DNA of 64,000 nucleotides, from positions 1 through 64,000 of the forward strand of contig JAEWIF010000044.1 in assembly GCA_023387335.1 (NCBI GenBank). The letters run 5' to 3'. Position 1 is the stretch's first letter; each line of letters opens with the position of its first letter. The translations under genes were made by a program, and so were the position numbers. Below, piece after piece: positions 41,877-51,764 of this stretch. Origin of the DNA: Pseudomonadota bacterium (GTDB lineage: Bacteria > Pseudomonadota > Gammaproteobacteria > Burkholderiales > Burkholderiaceae_C). The notes below the pieces were generated by a model that had not been told where the DNA came from, did not search any database, and was given only the letters and a program-made list of their open reading frames with translations.

Positions 41877-42140
41877 ATGACCGCCCTCAACAAGGCCGAG
41901 ATCGTCGCTGCGCACGCTCGCGGCGCCAACGACACCGGCAGCCCCGAAGTCCAGGTCGCCCTGCTGACCGCCCGGATCAACGAGCTGACGCCCCACTTCA
42001 AGACCCACGCCAAGGATCACCACGGCCGCCGCGGCCTGCTGCGCATGGTGAACCGCCGCAAGAGCCTGCTGGCGTACCTGAAGGACAACGATGCCGAGCG
42101 CTACACGGCGCTGATCGGCAAGCTGGGCCTGCGCAAGTAA
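41877..42140 (+). CDS. rpsO: 30S ribosomal protein S15
   Basis: 87 residues. It binds 16S rRNA early in 30S assembly. The sequence has the S15 core: NDTGSPEVQVALLTARINEL, HAKDHHGRRGLLRMVNRRK and a C-terminal YTALIGKLGLRK. The ATG at 41877 has AAAGGAAA 6-8 bases upstream. rpsO and pnp are adjacent as in most proteobacteria, with a terminator-like hairpin between them. Confidence 0.97.
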   Translation: MTALNKAEIVAAHARGANDTGSPEVQVALLTARINELTPHFKTHAKDHHGRRGLLRMVNRRKSLLAYLKDNDAERYTALIGKLGLRK

Positions 42141-42164
42141 GCGGGCCACGACGAATCCGCAAGG

Positions 42165-42199
42165 GCGCCTGGGTTGGCTGACGCTGGCTCAGGCGCTTT
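42165..42199 (+). terminator. rpsO-pnp intergenic terminator hairpin
   Basis: GCGCCTG (42165-42171) pairs with CAGGCGC (42190-42196) and is followed by only three T residues, so it is probably a partial terminator. It would separate rpsO from pnp transcription. Confidence 0.6.
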
Positions 42200-42231
42200 G
42201 CACATCGGAGACACGAACCGGATACGCGCTG

Positions 42232-42272
42232 TGTCATTCCACCAGCGGCCGCGGGCCCTTGATGGAATGGCA
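42232..42272 (+). promoter_or_regulatory. pnp leader hairpin (possible RNase III site)
   Basis: TGTCATTCCA (42232-42241) pairs over 10 bp, with one G-U pair, with TGGAATGGCA (42263-42272). A smaller GC-rich hairpin is nested inside. In E. coli a stem-loop at this place is cut by RNase III and mediates PNPase autoregulation. That role here is inference. Confidence 0.6.
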
Positions 42273-42311
42273 TCGTGTTCGGCTCCGGTCTCCCCATAAC
42301 CGAGAGAGAAC

Positions 42312-44579
<2,268 letters not shown>

Positions 44580-44622
44580 TGGCCGGCCCGCGTGATGCGG
44601 GCCGCTGCACCGCGCCGACGCC

Positions 44623-45609
44623 ATGAAAGCCGTCGAGATCACCCGTCCCGGAGCGCCCGAGGTGCTGAGCCTCGGTGACCGGCCCGACCCCGTCGCGGGG
44701 CCGGGCGAAGTGCTGGTGCGCGTCGCCGCGAGCGGCGTGAACCGCCCCGACGTGCTGCAGCGCGCCGGCCACTACCCGCCGCCTCCCGGCGCCTCGGACC
44801 TGCCGGGCCTGGAGATCGCGGGCGAGATCGTCTCGGGCGACGCCCAGGCCATGGCCCAGGCCGGCCTCAAGGTCGGCCAGAAGGTCTGCGCGCTGGTCGC
44901 CGGCGGCGGCTACGCCCAGCTGTGCGTGGCGCCCGTGGGCCAGTGCCTGCCGGTGCCGCAGGGCCTGTCCGACGTGGAGGCCGCCGCGCTGCCGGAGACC
45001 TTCTTCACCGTCTGGAGCAACGTGTTCGACCGCGGTCGCCTGCAGCCGGGCGAGACCCTGCTGGTGCAGGGCGGCACCAGCGGCATCGGCGTCACCGCCA
45101 TCCAGCTGGCGCGCGCCTTCGGTGCCCGCGTCATCGCCACCGCCGGCAGCGACGACAAGTGCGCCGCCTGCCTGAAGCTGGGCGCCGACCACGCGATCAA
45201 CTACCGCACGCAGGACTTCGTCGAAGAGGCGAAGAAGCTGACCGGCGGCAAGGGCGTGGACGTCATCCTCGACATGGTGGCCGGCTCGTACGTCGCGCGC
45301 GAGGTGGAATGCCTCGCCGAGGACGGCCGGCTGGTCATCATCGCGGTGCAGGGCGGCGTCAAGTCCGAGTTCAACGCCGGGCTGGTGCTGCGCCGCCGCC
45401 TGGTCATCACCGGCTCCACGCTGCGGCCGCGGCCGGTGGCGTTCAAGGCCGCCATCGCCGGCTCGCTGCGCGAGAAGGTGTGGCCGCTGCTGGAATCGAT
45501 GGCCGTGCGGCCGGTGATCCATTCGACCTTCGCGGCCGCCGACGCCGCGCAGGCCCACGCGCTGATGGAGTCCAACCAGCACATCGGCAAGATCGTCCTG
45601 ACCTGGTGA
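44623..45609 (+). CDS. NAD(P)H:quinone oxidoreductase (zinc-free MDR family)
   Basis: 328 residues. The medium-chain dehydrogenase/reductase fold, PIG3/QOR branch: MKAVEITRPGAPEVLSLGD start, VNRPDVLQRAGHYPPPPGAS, nucleotide-binding LLVQGGTSGIGVTAIQLARA. The Cys/His zinc ligands of alcohol dehydrogenases are absent. It probably reduces quinones or related enones with NADPH. It lies 44 bases after pnp and 17 bases before tpiA. Confidence 0.92.
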   Translation: MKAVEITRPGAPEVLSLGDRPDPVAGPGEVLVRVAASGVNRPDVLQRAGHYPPPPGASDLPGLEIAGEIVSGDAQAMAQAGLKVGQKVCALVAGGGYAQLCVAPVGQCLPVPQGLSDVEAAALPETFFTVWSNVFDRGRLQPGETLLVQGGTSGIGVTAIQLARAFGARVIATAGSDDKCAACLKLGADHAINYRTQDFVEEAKKLTGGKGVDVILDMVAGSYVAREVECLAEDGRLVIIAVQGGVKSEFNAGLVLRRRLVITGSTLRPRPVAFKAAIAGSLREKVWPLLESMAVRPVIHSTFAAADAAQAHALMESNQHIGKIVLTW

Positions 45610-45626
45610 GTCCCAACACAAAGTCC

Positions 45627-46373
45627 ATGCCCCACAAGAAGCTGATCGCCGGCAACTGGAAGATGAACGGCAGCATCGCCGCCAACGACGCGCTGGTGCG
45701 CGCCGTGATCGCCGGGATGAAGGAAGCCACCTGCCACGTGGCGGTCTGCGTCCCGGCGCCCTACCTGGCGCAGGTGCAGATGCTCAGGCACGGCAGCGCG
45801 CTGGAGCTCGGCGCGCAGGACGTGTCGAAGCACGAGCAGGGCGCGTTCACCGGCGAGGTGTCGGCCGCCATGCTCAAGGAGTTCGGCGCGCGCTACGCCA
45901 TCGTCGGCCACTCCGAGCGGCGCCAGTACCACGCCGAGTCCGACCAGCTGGTGGCCGACAAGGCCAAGGCGGCGCTCGCGCACGGCATCACGCCGATCGT
46001 GTGCGTCGGCGAGACGCTGGCCGAGCGCGAGGCGGGGCAGACCGAGCAGGTGGTCAAGCGCCAGCTGGCGTCGGTGATCCACACCAACGGGCATTGCATC
46101 AGCGAGATCGTGGTCGCGTACGAGCCCGTGTGGGCCATCGGCACCGGCAGGACGGCCACGCCCGAGCAGGCGCAGGCGGTGCACCACGTGCTGCGCGCGC
46201 AGCTGCAGGCCGCCACCGAGCACGCGGACCGCATTTCCATCCTCTACGGCGGCAGCATGAACGCGGCCAACGCGGCCAGCCTGCTGGCCCAGCCCGACAT
46301 CGACGGCGGGCTCATCGGCGGCGCCTCGCTCAAGGCCGCCGACTTCCTGCAGATCATCGCGGCGGCGCGCTGA
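45627..46373 (+). CDS. tpiA: triosephosphate isomerase
   Basis: 248 residues. It interconverts dihydroxyacetone phosphate and glyceraldehyde 3-phosphate. Catalytic residues are in place: Lys in GNWKMNG, His in VGHSERRQYH and Glu in VAYEPVWAIGTG, with the phosphate-binding LYGGSMN and LIGGASLK loops. It is followed by secG after 40 bases. Confidence 0.97.
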   Translation: MPHKKLIAGNWKMNGSIAANDALVRAVIAGMKEATCHVAVCVPAPYLAQVQMLRHGSALELGAQDVSKHEQGAFTGEVSAAMLKEFGARYAIVGHSERRQYHAESDQLVADKAKAALAHGITPIVCVGETLAEREAGQTEQVVKRQLASVIHTNGHCISEIVVAYEPVWAIGTGRTATPEQAQAVHHVLRAQLQAATEHADRISILYGGSMNAANAASLLAQPDIDGGLIGGASLKAADFLQIIAAAR

Positions 46374-46413
46374 AAGCGCCTTCGCCACCCAAGTTCCCCG
46401 GAGCGACAAAACA

Positions 46414-46839
46414 ATGAACGTGATCCTCACCCTCGTCCTGGCCGTCCAGATCCTGACGGCGCTGGGCATGATCGGCCTGATCCTCATCCAGCACGGCAAG
46501 GGCGCCGACATGGGCGCGGCCTTCGGCAGCGGCAGCTCGGGCAGCCTGTTCGGCGCCTCGGGCAGCGCCAACTTCCTGTCGCGCACCACGGCCGTGCTGG
46601 CCACGGTGTTCTTCGTCTGCACGCTGGCGCTGGCGTATTTCGGCAGCTCGCACAAGCCGGCCGAATCGGGCTCGGTGCTCGACCGTGCCGCGGCTCCTGC
46701 CGCCGCTCCGGCGCCGGCCGCCTCGACGCCCGCCGCGCAGATCCCCGGCACCACCGCGCCCGCGGCCATCCCGGGCACCGCGGTCCCGTCGGCGCCGGCC
46801 ACGCCCGCATCGGGCGCCGCGCAGATTCCCACCCGCTGA
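46414..46839 (+). CDS. secG: preprotein translocase subunit SecG
   Basis: 141 residues. Two membrane helices (TLVLAVQILTALGMIGLILI and a second from about residue 52) flank the conserved QHGKGADMGAAFGSGSSGSLFG loop. It assists SecYE-mediated protein export. After residue ~85 there is a ~55-residue Ala/Pro-rich tail absent from E. coli SecG but common in betaproteobacteria. Confidence 0.95.
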   Translation: MNVILTLVLAVQILTALGMIGLILIQHGKGADMGAAFGSGSSGSLFGASGSANFLSRTTAVLATVFFVCTLALAYFGSSHKPAESGSVLDRAAAPAAAPAPAASTPAAQIPGTTAPAAIPGTAVPSAPATPASGAAQIPTR

Positions 46840-46841
46840 TC

Positions 46842-46873
46842 GCGTCTTATCGTCGCGCTCGCGGCGAAGACGC
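46842..46873 (+). terminator. hairpin after secG
   Basis: GCGTCTT and CGTCGC (46842-46856, separated by AT) pair with GCGGCG and AAGACGC (46861-46873) around a GCTC loop, a 13-bp interrupted stem. No T-run follows, so it may protect the 3' end or terminate only weakly. The rest of the 119-base gap before the tRNA also holds a GGAGT-AA-ACTCC palindrome at 46883-46894. Confidence 0.5.
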
Positions 46874-46958
46874 TGTCAATTCGGAGTAAACTCCAAGGCT
46901 GCCCGGAAAGCCAAAAACAACACAGATTCCTCATGCCTGTCCGGGCAAGCAACACACG

Positions 46959-47043
46959 GCCGTCGTGGTGAAATTGGTAGACACGCTATCTTGAGGGGGT
47001 AGTGGCGAAAGCTGTGCGAGTTCGAGTCTCGCCGACGGCACCA
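46959..47043 (+). tRNA. tRNA-Leu (anticodon GAG)
   Basis: An 85-base class II tRNA. The acceptor stem GCCGTCG pairs with CGACGGC, the 3' end carries ACCA encoded in the DNA, the anticodon stem is CTATC/GGTAG with loop TTGAGGG (anticodon GAG), a short variable arm follows and the T arm contains GTTCGAGTC. It sits 52 bases before nuoA with no terminator seen between. Confidence 0.96.
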
Positions 47044-47095
47044 ACACAAAGAGTTGCGGGTAGCTACACCCGCGACTCAAGCGCCAGAGCCCCAG

Positions 47096-47467
47096 ATGCA
47101 ACTCGATCAGTACCTCCCGGTCCTTCTCTTCATCCTGGTGGGCATCGGAGTAGGGGTCGCGCCGCAGGTCCTGGGCTGGGTCTTCGCGGGCGCGGCGGGC
47201 TTCCACAAGCCGGACGCCGCCAAGAACTCCCCCTACGAATGCGGCTTCGAGGCCTTCGAGGACGCGCGCATGAAGTTCGACGTGCGCTACTACCTCGTGG
47301 CCATCCTCTTCATCCTGTTCGACCTGGAGATCGCGTTCCTTTTCCCCTGGGCCGTGGCGCTCAAGGAGATCGGACCCGTGGGCTTCTGGGCCATGATGGT
47401 CTTCCTGGCCATCCTGGTGGTCGGCTTCATCTACGAGTGGAAGAAGGGCGCGCTCGACTGGGAATGA
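47096..47467 (+). CDS. nuoA: NADH-quinone oxidoreductase subunit A
   Basis: 123 residues with three membrane helices. The conserved NSPYECGFEAFEDARMKFDVRYY loop (Cys of the quinone-site loop) lies between helices 1 and 2. The ATG at 47096 matches the family N-terminus; an upstream in-frame start would begin right after the tRNA. First gene of the 14-gene complex I operon. Confidence 0.96.
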   Translation: MQLDQYLPVLLFILVGIGVGVAPQVLGWVFAGAAGFHKPDAAKNSPYECGFEAFEDARMKFDVRYYLVAILFILFDLEIAFLFPWAVALKEIGPVGFWAMMVFLAILVVGFIYEWKKGALDWE

Positions 47468-47503
47468 TCCCCGTCGCGCTTCTTCCCAAGGACTCACAAA
47501 GCA

Positions 47504-47983
47504 ATGGCTAACGAAGGCATCCTCGACAAGGGCGTCGTCACGACGACCGTGGACAGCGTCATCAACTGGGCCAAGACCGGTTCGCTCTGGCCGATGACGT
47601 TCGGGCTGGCCTGCTGCGCGGTGGAGATGATGCATGCGGGCGCGGCCCGCTACGACATCGACCGCTTCGGCATGCTGTTCCGTCCCAGCCCCCGCCAGTC
47701 CGACCTGATGATCGTGGCGGGCACGCTGTGCAACAAGATGGCGCCGGCGCTGCGCAAGGTCTACGACCAGATGCCCGAGCCGCGCTGGGTGCTCTCCATG
47801 GGCACCTGCGCCAACGGCGGCGGCTACTACCACTACAGCTATTCGGTGGTTCGCGGCTGCGACCGCATCGTGCCGGTCGACGTGTACGTCCCCGGCTGCC
47901 CGCCGACGGCCGAAGCGCTGCTCTACGGGATCATCCAGCTGCAGCAGAAGATCCGCCGCACCCAGACCATCGCCCGCGCCTGA
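47504..47983 (+). CDS. nuoB: NADH-quinone oxidoreductase subunit B
   Basis: 159 residues. It carries the N2 [4Fe-4S] cluster, the last electron carrier before quinone: adjacent Cys pair in FGLACCAVEMMHAG, then Cys in AGTLCNKMA, MGTCANGGGYYH and VPGCPPTAEAL. Peripheral arm subunit contacting nuoD and nuoH. It lies 36 bases after nuoA. Confidence 0.97.
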   Translation: MANEGILDKGVVTTTVDSVINWAKTGSLWPMTFGLACCAVEMMHAGAARYDIDRFGMLFRPSPRQSDLMIVAGTLCNKMAPALRKVYDQMPEPRWVLSMGTCANGGGYYHYSYSVVRGCDRIVPVDVYVPGCPPTAEALLYGIIQLQQKIRRTQTIARA

Positions 47984-47986
47984 CCG

Positions 47987-48631
47987 ATGACCGCCAACTC
48001 TCCGTACGCGGTCGATCCCGCGGCCTTGCAAAAGACGATCACCGATGCGCTCGGCGCGCTGGCCAGGCGCGTCGACCTGCGCCTGGGTGAGGTGACGGTC
48101 ACCGTCTCGCCCGACAACTACCTGAAGGCCGCCGAACTGCTGCGCGACGCGCCCGGCTGCAAGTTCGAGCAGCTGATAGACGTGTGCGGCCTGGACTACT
48201 CCGACTACCGCAACGGCGGCTGGGACGGCCCGCGCTACGCGGTGGTGTCGCACCTGCTGTCGGTCAGCCTGAACCAGCGCGTGCGCCTGCGCGTGTTCTG
48301 CGCCGACGACGACCTGCCCGAGGTGGAGTCGCTCAACGGGCTGTGGAACTCTGCCAACTGGTTCGAGCGCGAGGCGTTCGACCTGTACGGCATCGTCTTC
48401 CTGAACCACCCCGACCTGCGCCGCATCCTCACCGACTACGGCTTCATCGGGCATCCGTTCCGCAAGGACTTCCCGGTCTCCGGCCACGTGGAGATGCGCT
48501 ACGACCCGGAGCGCCAGCGCGTCATCTACCAGCCGGTGACCATCGAGCCGCGCGAGATCACGCCGCGCATCATCCGCGAAGAGAACTACGGCGGCATCCA
48601 GCCGGGACGGGGCCTGGACAACCATGGCTGA
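47987..48631 (+). CDS. nuoC: NADH-quinone oxidoreductase subunit C
   Basis: 214 residues. The 30-kDa subunit, recognised by WFEREAFDLYGIVFLNHPDL and RRILTDYGFIGHPFRKDFP. It is separate from nuoD here, unlike the fused NuoCD of E. coli. It overlaps nuoD by 8 bases. Confidence 0.96.
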   Translation: MTANSPYAVDPAALQKTITDALGALARRVDLRLGEVTVTVSPDNYLKAAELLRDAPGCKFEQLIDVCGLDYSDYRNGGWDGPRYAVVSHLLSVSLNQRVRLRVFCADDDLPEVESLNGLWNSANWFEREAFDLYGIVFLNHPDLRRILTDYGFIGHPFRKDFPVSGHVEMRYDPERQRVIYQPVTIEPREITPRIIREENYGGIQPGRGLDNHG

Positions 48632-49877
48632 AATCAAGAACTACACGCTCAACTTCGGCCCGCAGCACCCGGCCGCGCACGGCGTGCTGCGCCTGGTGCT
48701 GGAGCTGGACGGCGAGGTGATCCAGCGCGCCGACCCGCACATCGGCCTCCTGCACCGCGCCACCGAGAAGCTGGCCGAGACCCGCACCTTCATCCAGTCG
48801 CTGCCCTACATGGACCGGCTGGACTACGTCTCGATGATGTGCAACGAGCACGCCTACTGCCTGGCCATCGAGAAGCTGATGGGCATCGAGGTGCCCGAGC
48901 GCGCGCAGTACATCCGCGTCATGTTCTCCGAGCTGACCCGCCTGCTCAACCACCTGCTGTGGCTGGGCGCGCACGGTCTGGACTGCGGCGCGATGAACAT
49001 GCTGATCTACACCTTCCGCGAGCGGGAGGACATCTTCGACATGTACGAGGCGGTGTCCGGCGCGCGCATGCACGCGGCCTACTTCCGCCCGGGCGGCGTC
49101 TACCGCGACCTGCCCGACACCATGCCGCAGTACAAGGCGAGCAAGGTGCGCAACGAGCGCGAGATCAAGCGCATGAACGAGGACCGGCAGGGCTCGCTGC
49201 TGGACTTCATCGAGGCCTTCACGCAGCGGTTCCCCGGCTACGTCGACGAGTACGAGACGCTGCTGACCGACAACCGCATCTGGAAGCAGCGCACCGTCGG
49301 CATCGGCGTGGTCACGCCCGAGCGCGCGCTCAGCCTGGGCTTCACCGGCCCGATGCTGCGCGGCTCCGGCATCGCGTGGGACCTGCGCAAGACGCAGCCC
49401 TACGAGGTCTACGACCGCATGGACTTCGACATCCCGCTCGGCAGGACTGGCGACTGCTACGACCGCTACCTGGTGCGCGTGCAGGAGATGCGCGAAGCCA
49501 ACCGCATCATCCAGCAGTGCGTGGCCTGGCTGCGCGCCAACCCGGGCCCGGTGATCACCGACAACCACAAGGTGGCGCCGCCCGACCGCGAGAGCATGAA
49601 GGCCAACATGGAGGAGCTGATCCACCACTTCAAGCTCTTCTCCGAAGGCTTCCGCGTGCCCGAAGGCGAGGCCTACGCCGCGGTGGAACATCCCAAGGGC
49701 GAGTTCGGCATCTACATCGTGAGCGACGGTGCCAACAAACCCTATCGCCTGAAGATCCGTCCGCCCGGCTTCCCGCACCTGGCCGCCCTCGACGAGATGG
49801 GCAGGGGCCACATGATCGCGGACGCCGTGGCCATCATCGGCACGATGGACATCGTGTTCGGAGAGATCGATCGATGA
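48624..49877 (+). CDS. nuoD: NADH-quinone oxidoreductase subunit D
   Basis: 417 residues. The 49-kDa subunit forms the quinone pocket with nuoB. Key signatures: FGPQHPAAHGVLRLVLELDG (His of the quinone site) and LHRATEKLAETRTF, with C-terminal GMDIVFGEIDR-type ending (GTMDIVFGEIDR). The stop overlaps the nuoE start (ATGA). Confidence 0.97.
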   Translation: MAEIKNYTLNFGPQHPAAHGVLRLVLELDGEVIQRADPHIGLLHRATEKLAETRTFIQSLPYMDRLDYVSMMCNEHAYCLAIEKLMGIEVPERAQYIRVMFSELTRLLNHLLWLGAHGLDCGAMNMLIYTFREREDIFDMYEAVSGARMHAAYFRPGGVYRDLPDTMPQYKASKVRNEREIKRMNEDRQGSLLDFIEAFTQRFPGYVDEYETLLTDNRIWKQRTVGIGVVTPERALSLGFTGPMLRGSGIAWDLRKTQPYEVYDRMDFDIPLGRTGDCYDRYLVRVQEMREANRIIQQCVAWLRANPGPVITDNHKVAPPDRESMKANMEELIHHFKLFSEGFRVPEGEAYAAVEHPKGEFGIYIVSDGANKPYRLKIRPPGFPHLAALDEMGRGHMIADAVAIIGTMDIVFGEIDR

Positions 49878-50395
49878 TCACTGACAGCATGAAGAGCCGC
49901 TTCGACCGCGAAGTGGCGAAGTACCCCGCGGAACAGAAGCAGTCCGCCGTGATGGCGTGCCTCGCCATCGTGCAGCACGAGCAGGGCTACGTGAGCAAGG
50001 AAGCCGAGAAGGCCATCGCCGACTACCTCGGCATGCCGGCCATCGCCGTCCACGAGGTCACGACCTTCTACAACATGTACAACCAGGCGCCGGTCGGCAA
50101 GTACAAGCTGAACGTGTGCACCAACCTGCCGTGCCAGCTTCGTGACGGCGCCAAGGCGCTGCACCACCTGGAAAAGAAGCTGGGCATCCACATGGGCGAG
50201 ACCACGCCCGACGGCCTGTTCACGCTGCAGCAGAGCGAGTGCCTCGGCGCGTGCGCCGACTCGCCGGTGATGCTGGTGAACGACCGCACCATGTGCAGCT
50301 TCATGAGCAACGACAAGCTCGACCAGCTGGTCGAGGGCCTCCGCAGCGCCGAAGGCGGTGCTGCTCCTGTGACTCGCGCGGAGGGCAATCGATGA
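49874..50395 (+). CDS. nuoE: NADH-quinone oxidoreductase subunit E
   Basis: 173 residues. The 24-kDa thioredoxin-like subunit with one [2Fe-2S] cluster (N1a): Cys residues in VCTNLPCQLRDG and SECLGACADSPV. The ATG overlaps the nuoD stop and the TGA overlaps the nuoF start, so nuoD, nuoE and nuoF are translationally coupled. Confidence 0.96.
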   Translation: MITDSMKSRFDREVAKYPAEQKQSAVMACLAIVQHEQGYVSKEAEKAIADYLGMPAIAVHEVTTFYNMYNQAPVGKYKLNVCTNLPCQLRDGAKALHHLEKKLGIHMGETTPDGLFTLQQSECLGACADSPVMLVNDRTMCSFMSNDKLDQLVEGLRSAEGGAAPVTRAEGNR

Positions 50396-51756
50396 ACGCC
50401 CAACAGGTTCTCCAGCAGTTCCAGGCCACCGGCGTCCAGACCTGCTTCCACGACCGCCACATCAACCCGCAGATCTACAAGGACCTGGACGGCACCAACT
50501 GGCGCCTGAAGGACTACGAGGCGCGCGACGGCTACAAGGCGCTCAGGAAGATCCTCGGCGAGGGCCTCACGCAGGACCAGGTGATCGCCACCGTCAAGGA
50601 ATCGGCGCTGCGCGGCCGCGGCGGCGCGGGCTTCCCCACGGGCCTGAAGTGGAGCTTCATGCCCCGCCAGTTCCCGGGGCAGAAGTACCTGGTGTGCAAC
50701 TCCGACGAGGGCGAACCGGGCACCTGCAAGGACCGCGACATCCTGCAGTTCAACCCGCACATCGTCATCGAGGGGATGATCATCGCCGCCTACGCGATGG
50801 GCATCAGCGTGGGCTACAACTACATCCACGGCGAGATCTTCCAGACTTACGAGCGTTTCGAAGAGGCGCTGGAAGAAGCGCGCGCGGCGGGCTACCTGGG
50901 CGACAACATCCTGGGCAGCAGCTTCAGCTTCCAGCTGCACGCCTTCCACGGCTTCGGCGCCTACATCTGCGGCGAAGAGACCGCGCTGCTCGAATCGCTG
51001 GAAGGCAAGAAGGGCCAGCCTCGATTCAAGCCGCCGTTCCCGGCCAGCTTCGGCGTGTACGGCAAGCCCTCCACCATCAACAACACCGAGACCTTCGCGG
51101 CGGTGCCCTGGATCATCCGCAACGGCGGCCAGGCCTACCTCGAGTGCGGCAAGCCGAACAACGGCGGCACCAAGATCTTCTCGGTGTCCGGTGACGTGGA
51201 GATGCCCGGCAACTACGAAGTCCCGCTGGGCACGCCCTTCAGCAAGCTGCTGGAGCTGTGCGGCGGCGTGCGCGGCGGCCGCAAGCTCAAGGCCGTGATC
51301 CCGGGCGGATCGTCGGCGCCGGTGCTGCCGGCCGACATCATGATGAACTGCACGATGGACTACGACTCCATCGCCAAGGCCGGCTCCATGCTGGGCTCGG
51401 GCGCGGTGATCGTGATGGACGAGACGCGCGACATGGTCGAGAGCCTGCTGCGCCTGTCGTACTTCTACATGCACGAGTCCTGCGGCCAGTGCACGCCCTG
51501 CCGCGAAGGCACGGGCTGGCTGTGGCGCGTGGTCGACCGCATCCAGAACGGCCACGGCAAGCCGGCCGACATCGACCTGCTCAACTCGGTGGCGGACAAC
51601 ATCCAGGGTCGCACCATCTGCGCCCTCGGCGACGCGGCGGCGATGCCGGTGCGCGCCATGATCAAGCACTTCCGGCATGAGTTCGAGGCCAAGATCACGC
51701 GCCCGAACCCCGTGCCCGACCCGACGCAGCCCGTTCCCGCGGGCGCACGGGCCTGA
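50392..51756 (+). CDS. nuoF: NADH-quinone oxidoreductase subunit F
   Basis: 454 residues. NADH- and FMN-binding subunit with one [4Fe-4S] cluster. NADH site GRGGAGFPTGLKW, FMN site CNSDEGEPGTCKDRDI, cluster motif ESCGQCTPCREG with a later Cys near the C-terminus (GRTICALGDAAAMP). Entry point of electrons into complex I. Confidence 0.97.
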   Translation: MNAQQVLQQFQATGVQTCFHDRHINPQIYKDLDGTNWRLKDYEARDGYKALRKILGEGLTQDQVIATVKESALRGRGGAGFPTGLKWSFMPRQFPGQKYLVCNSDEGEPGTCKDRDILQFNPHIVIEGMIIAAYAMGISVGYNYIHGEIFQTYERFEEALEEARAAGYLGDNILGSSFSFQLHAFHGFGAYICGEETALLESLEGKKGQPRFKPPFPASFGVYGKPSTINNTETFAAVPWIIRNGGQAYLECGKPNNGGTKIFSVSGDVEMPGNYEVPLGTPFSKLLELCGGVRGGRKLKAVIPGGSSAPVLPADIMMNCTMDYDSIAKAGSMLGSGAVIVMDETRDMVESLLRLSYFYMHESCGQCTPCREGTGWLWRVVDRIQNGHGKPADIDLLNSVADNIQGRTICALGDAAAMPVRAMIKHFRHEFEAKITRPNPVPDPTQPVPAGARA

Positions 51757-51764
51757 AAGAACCT

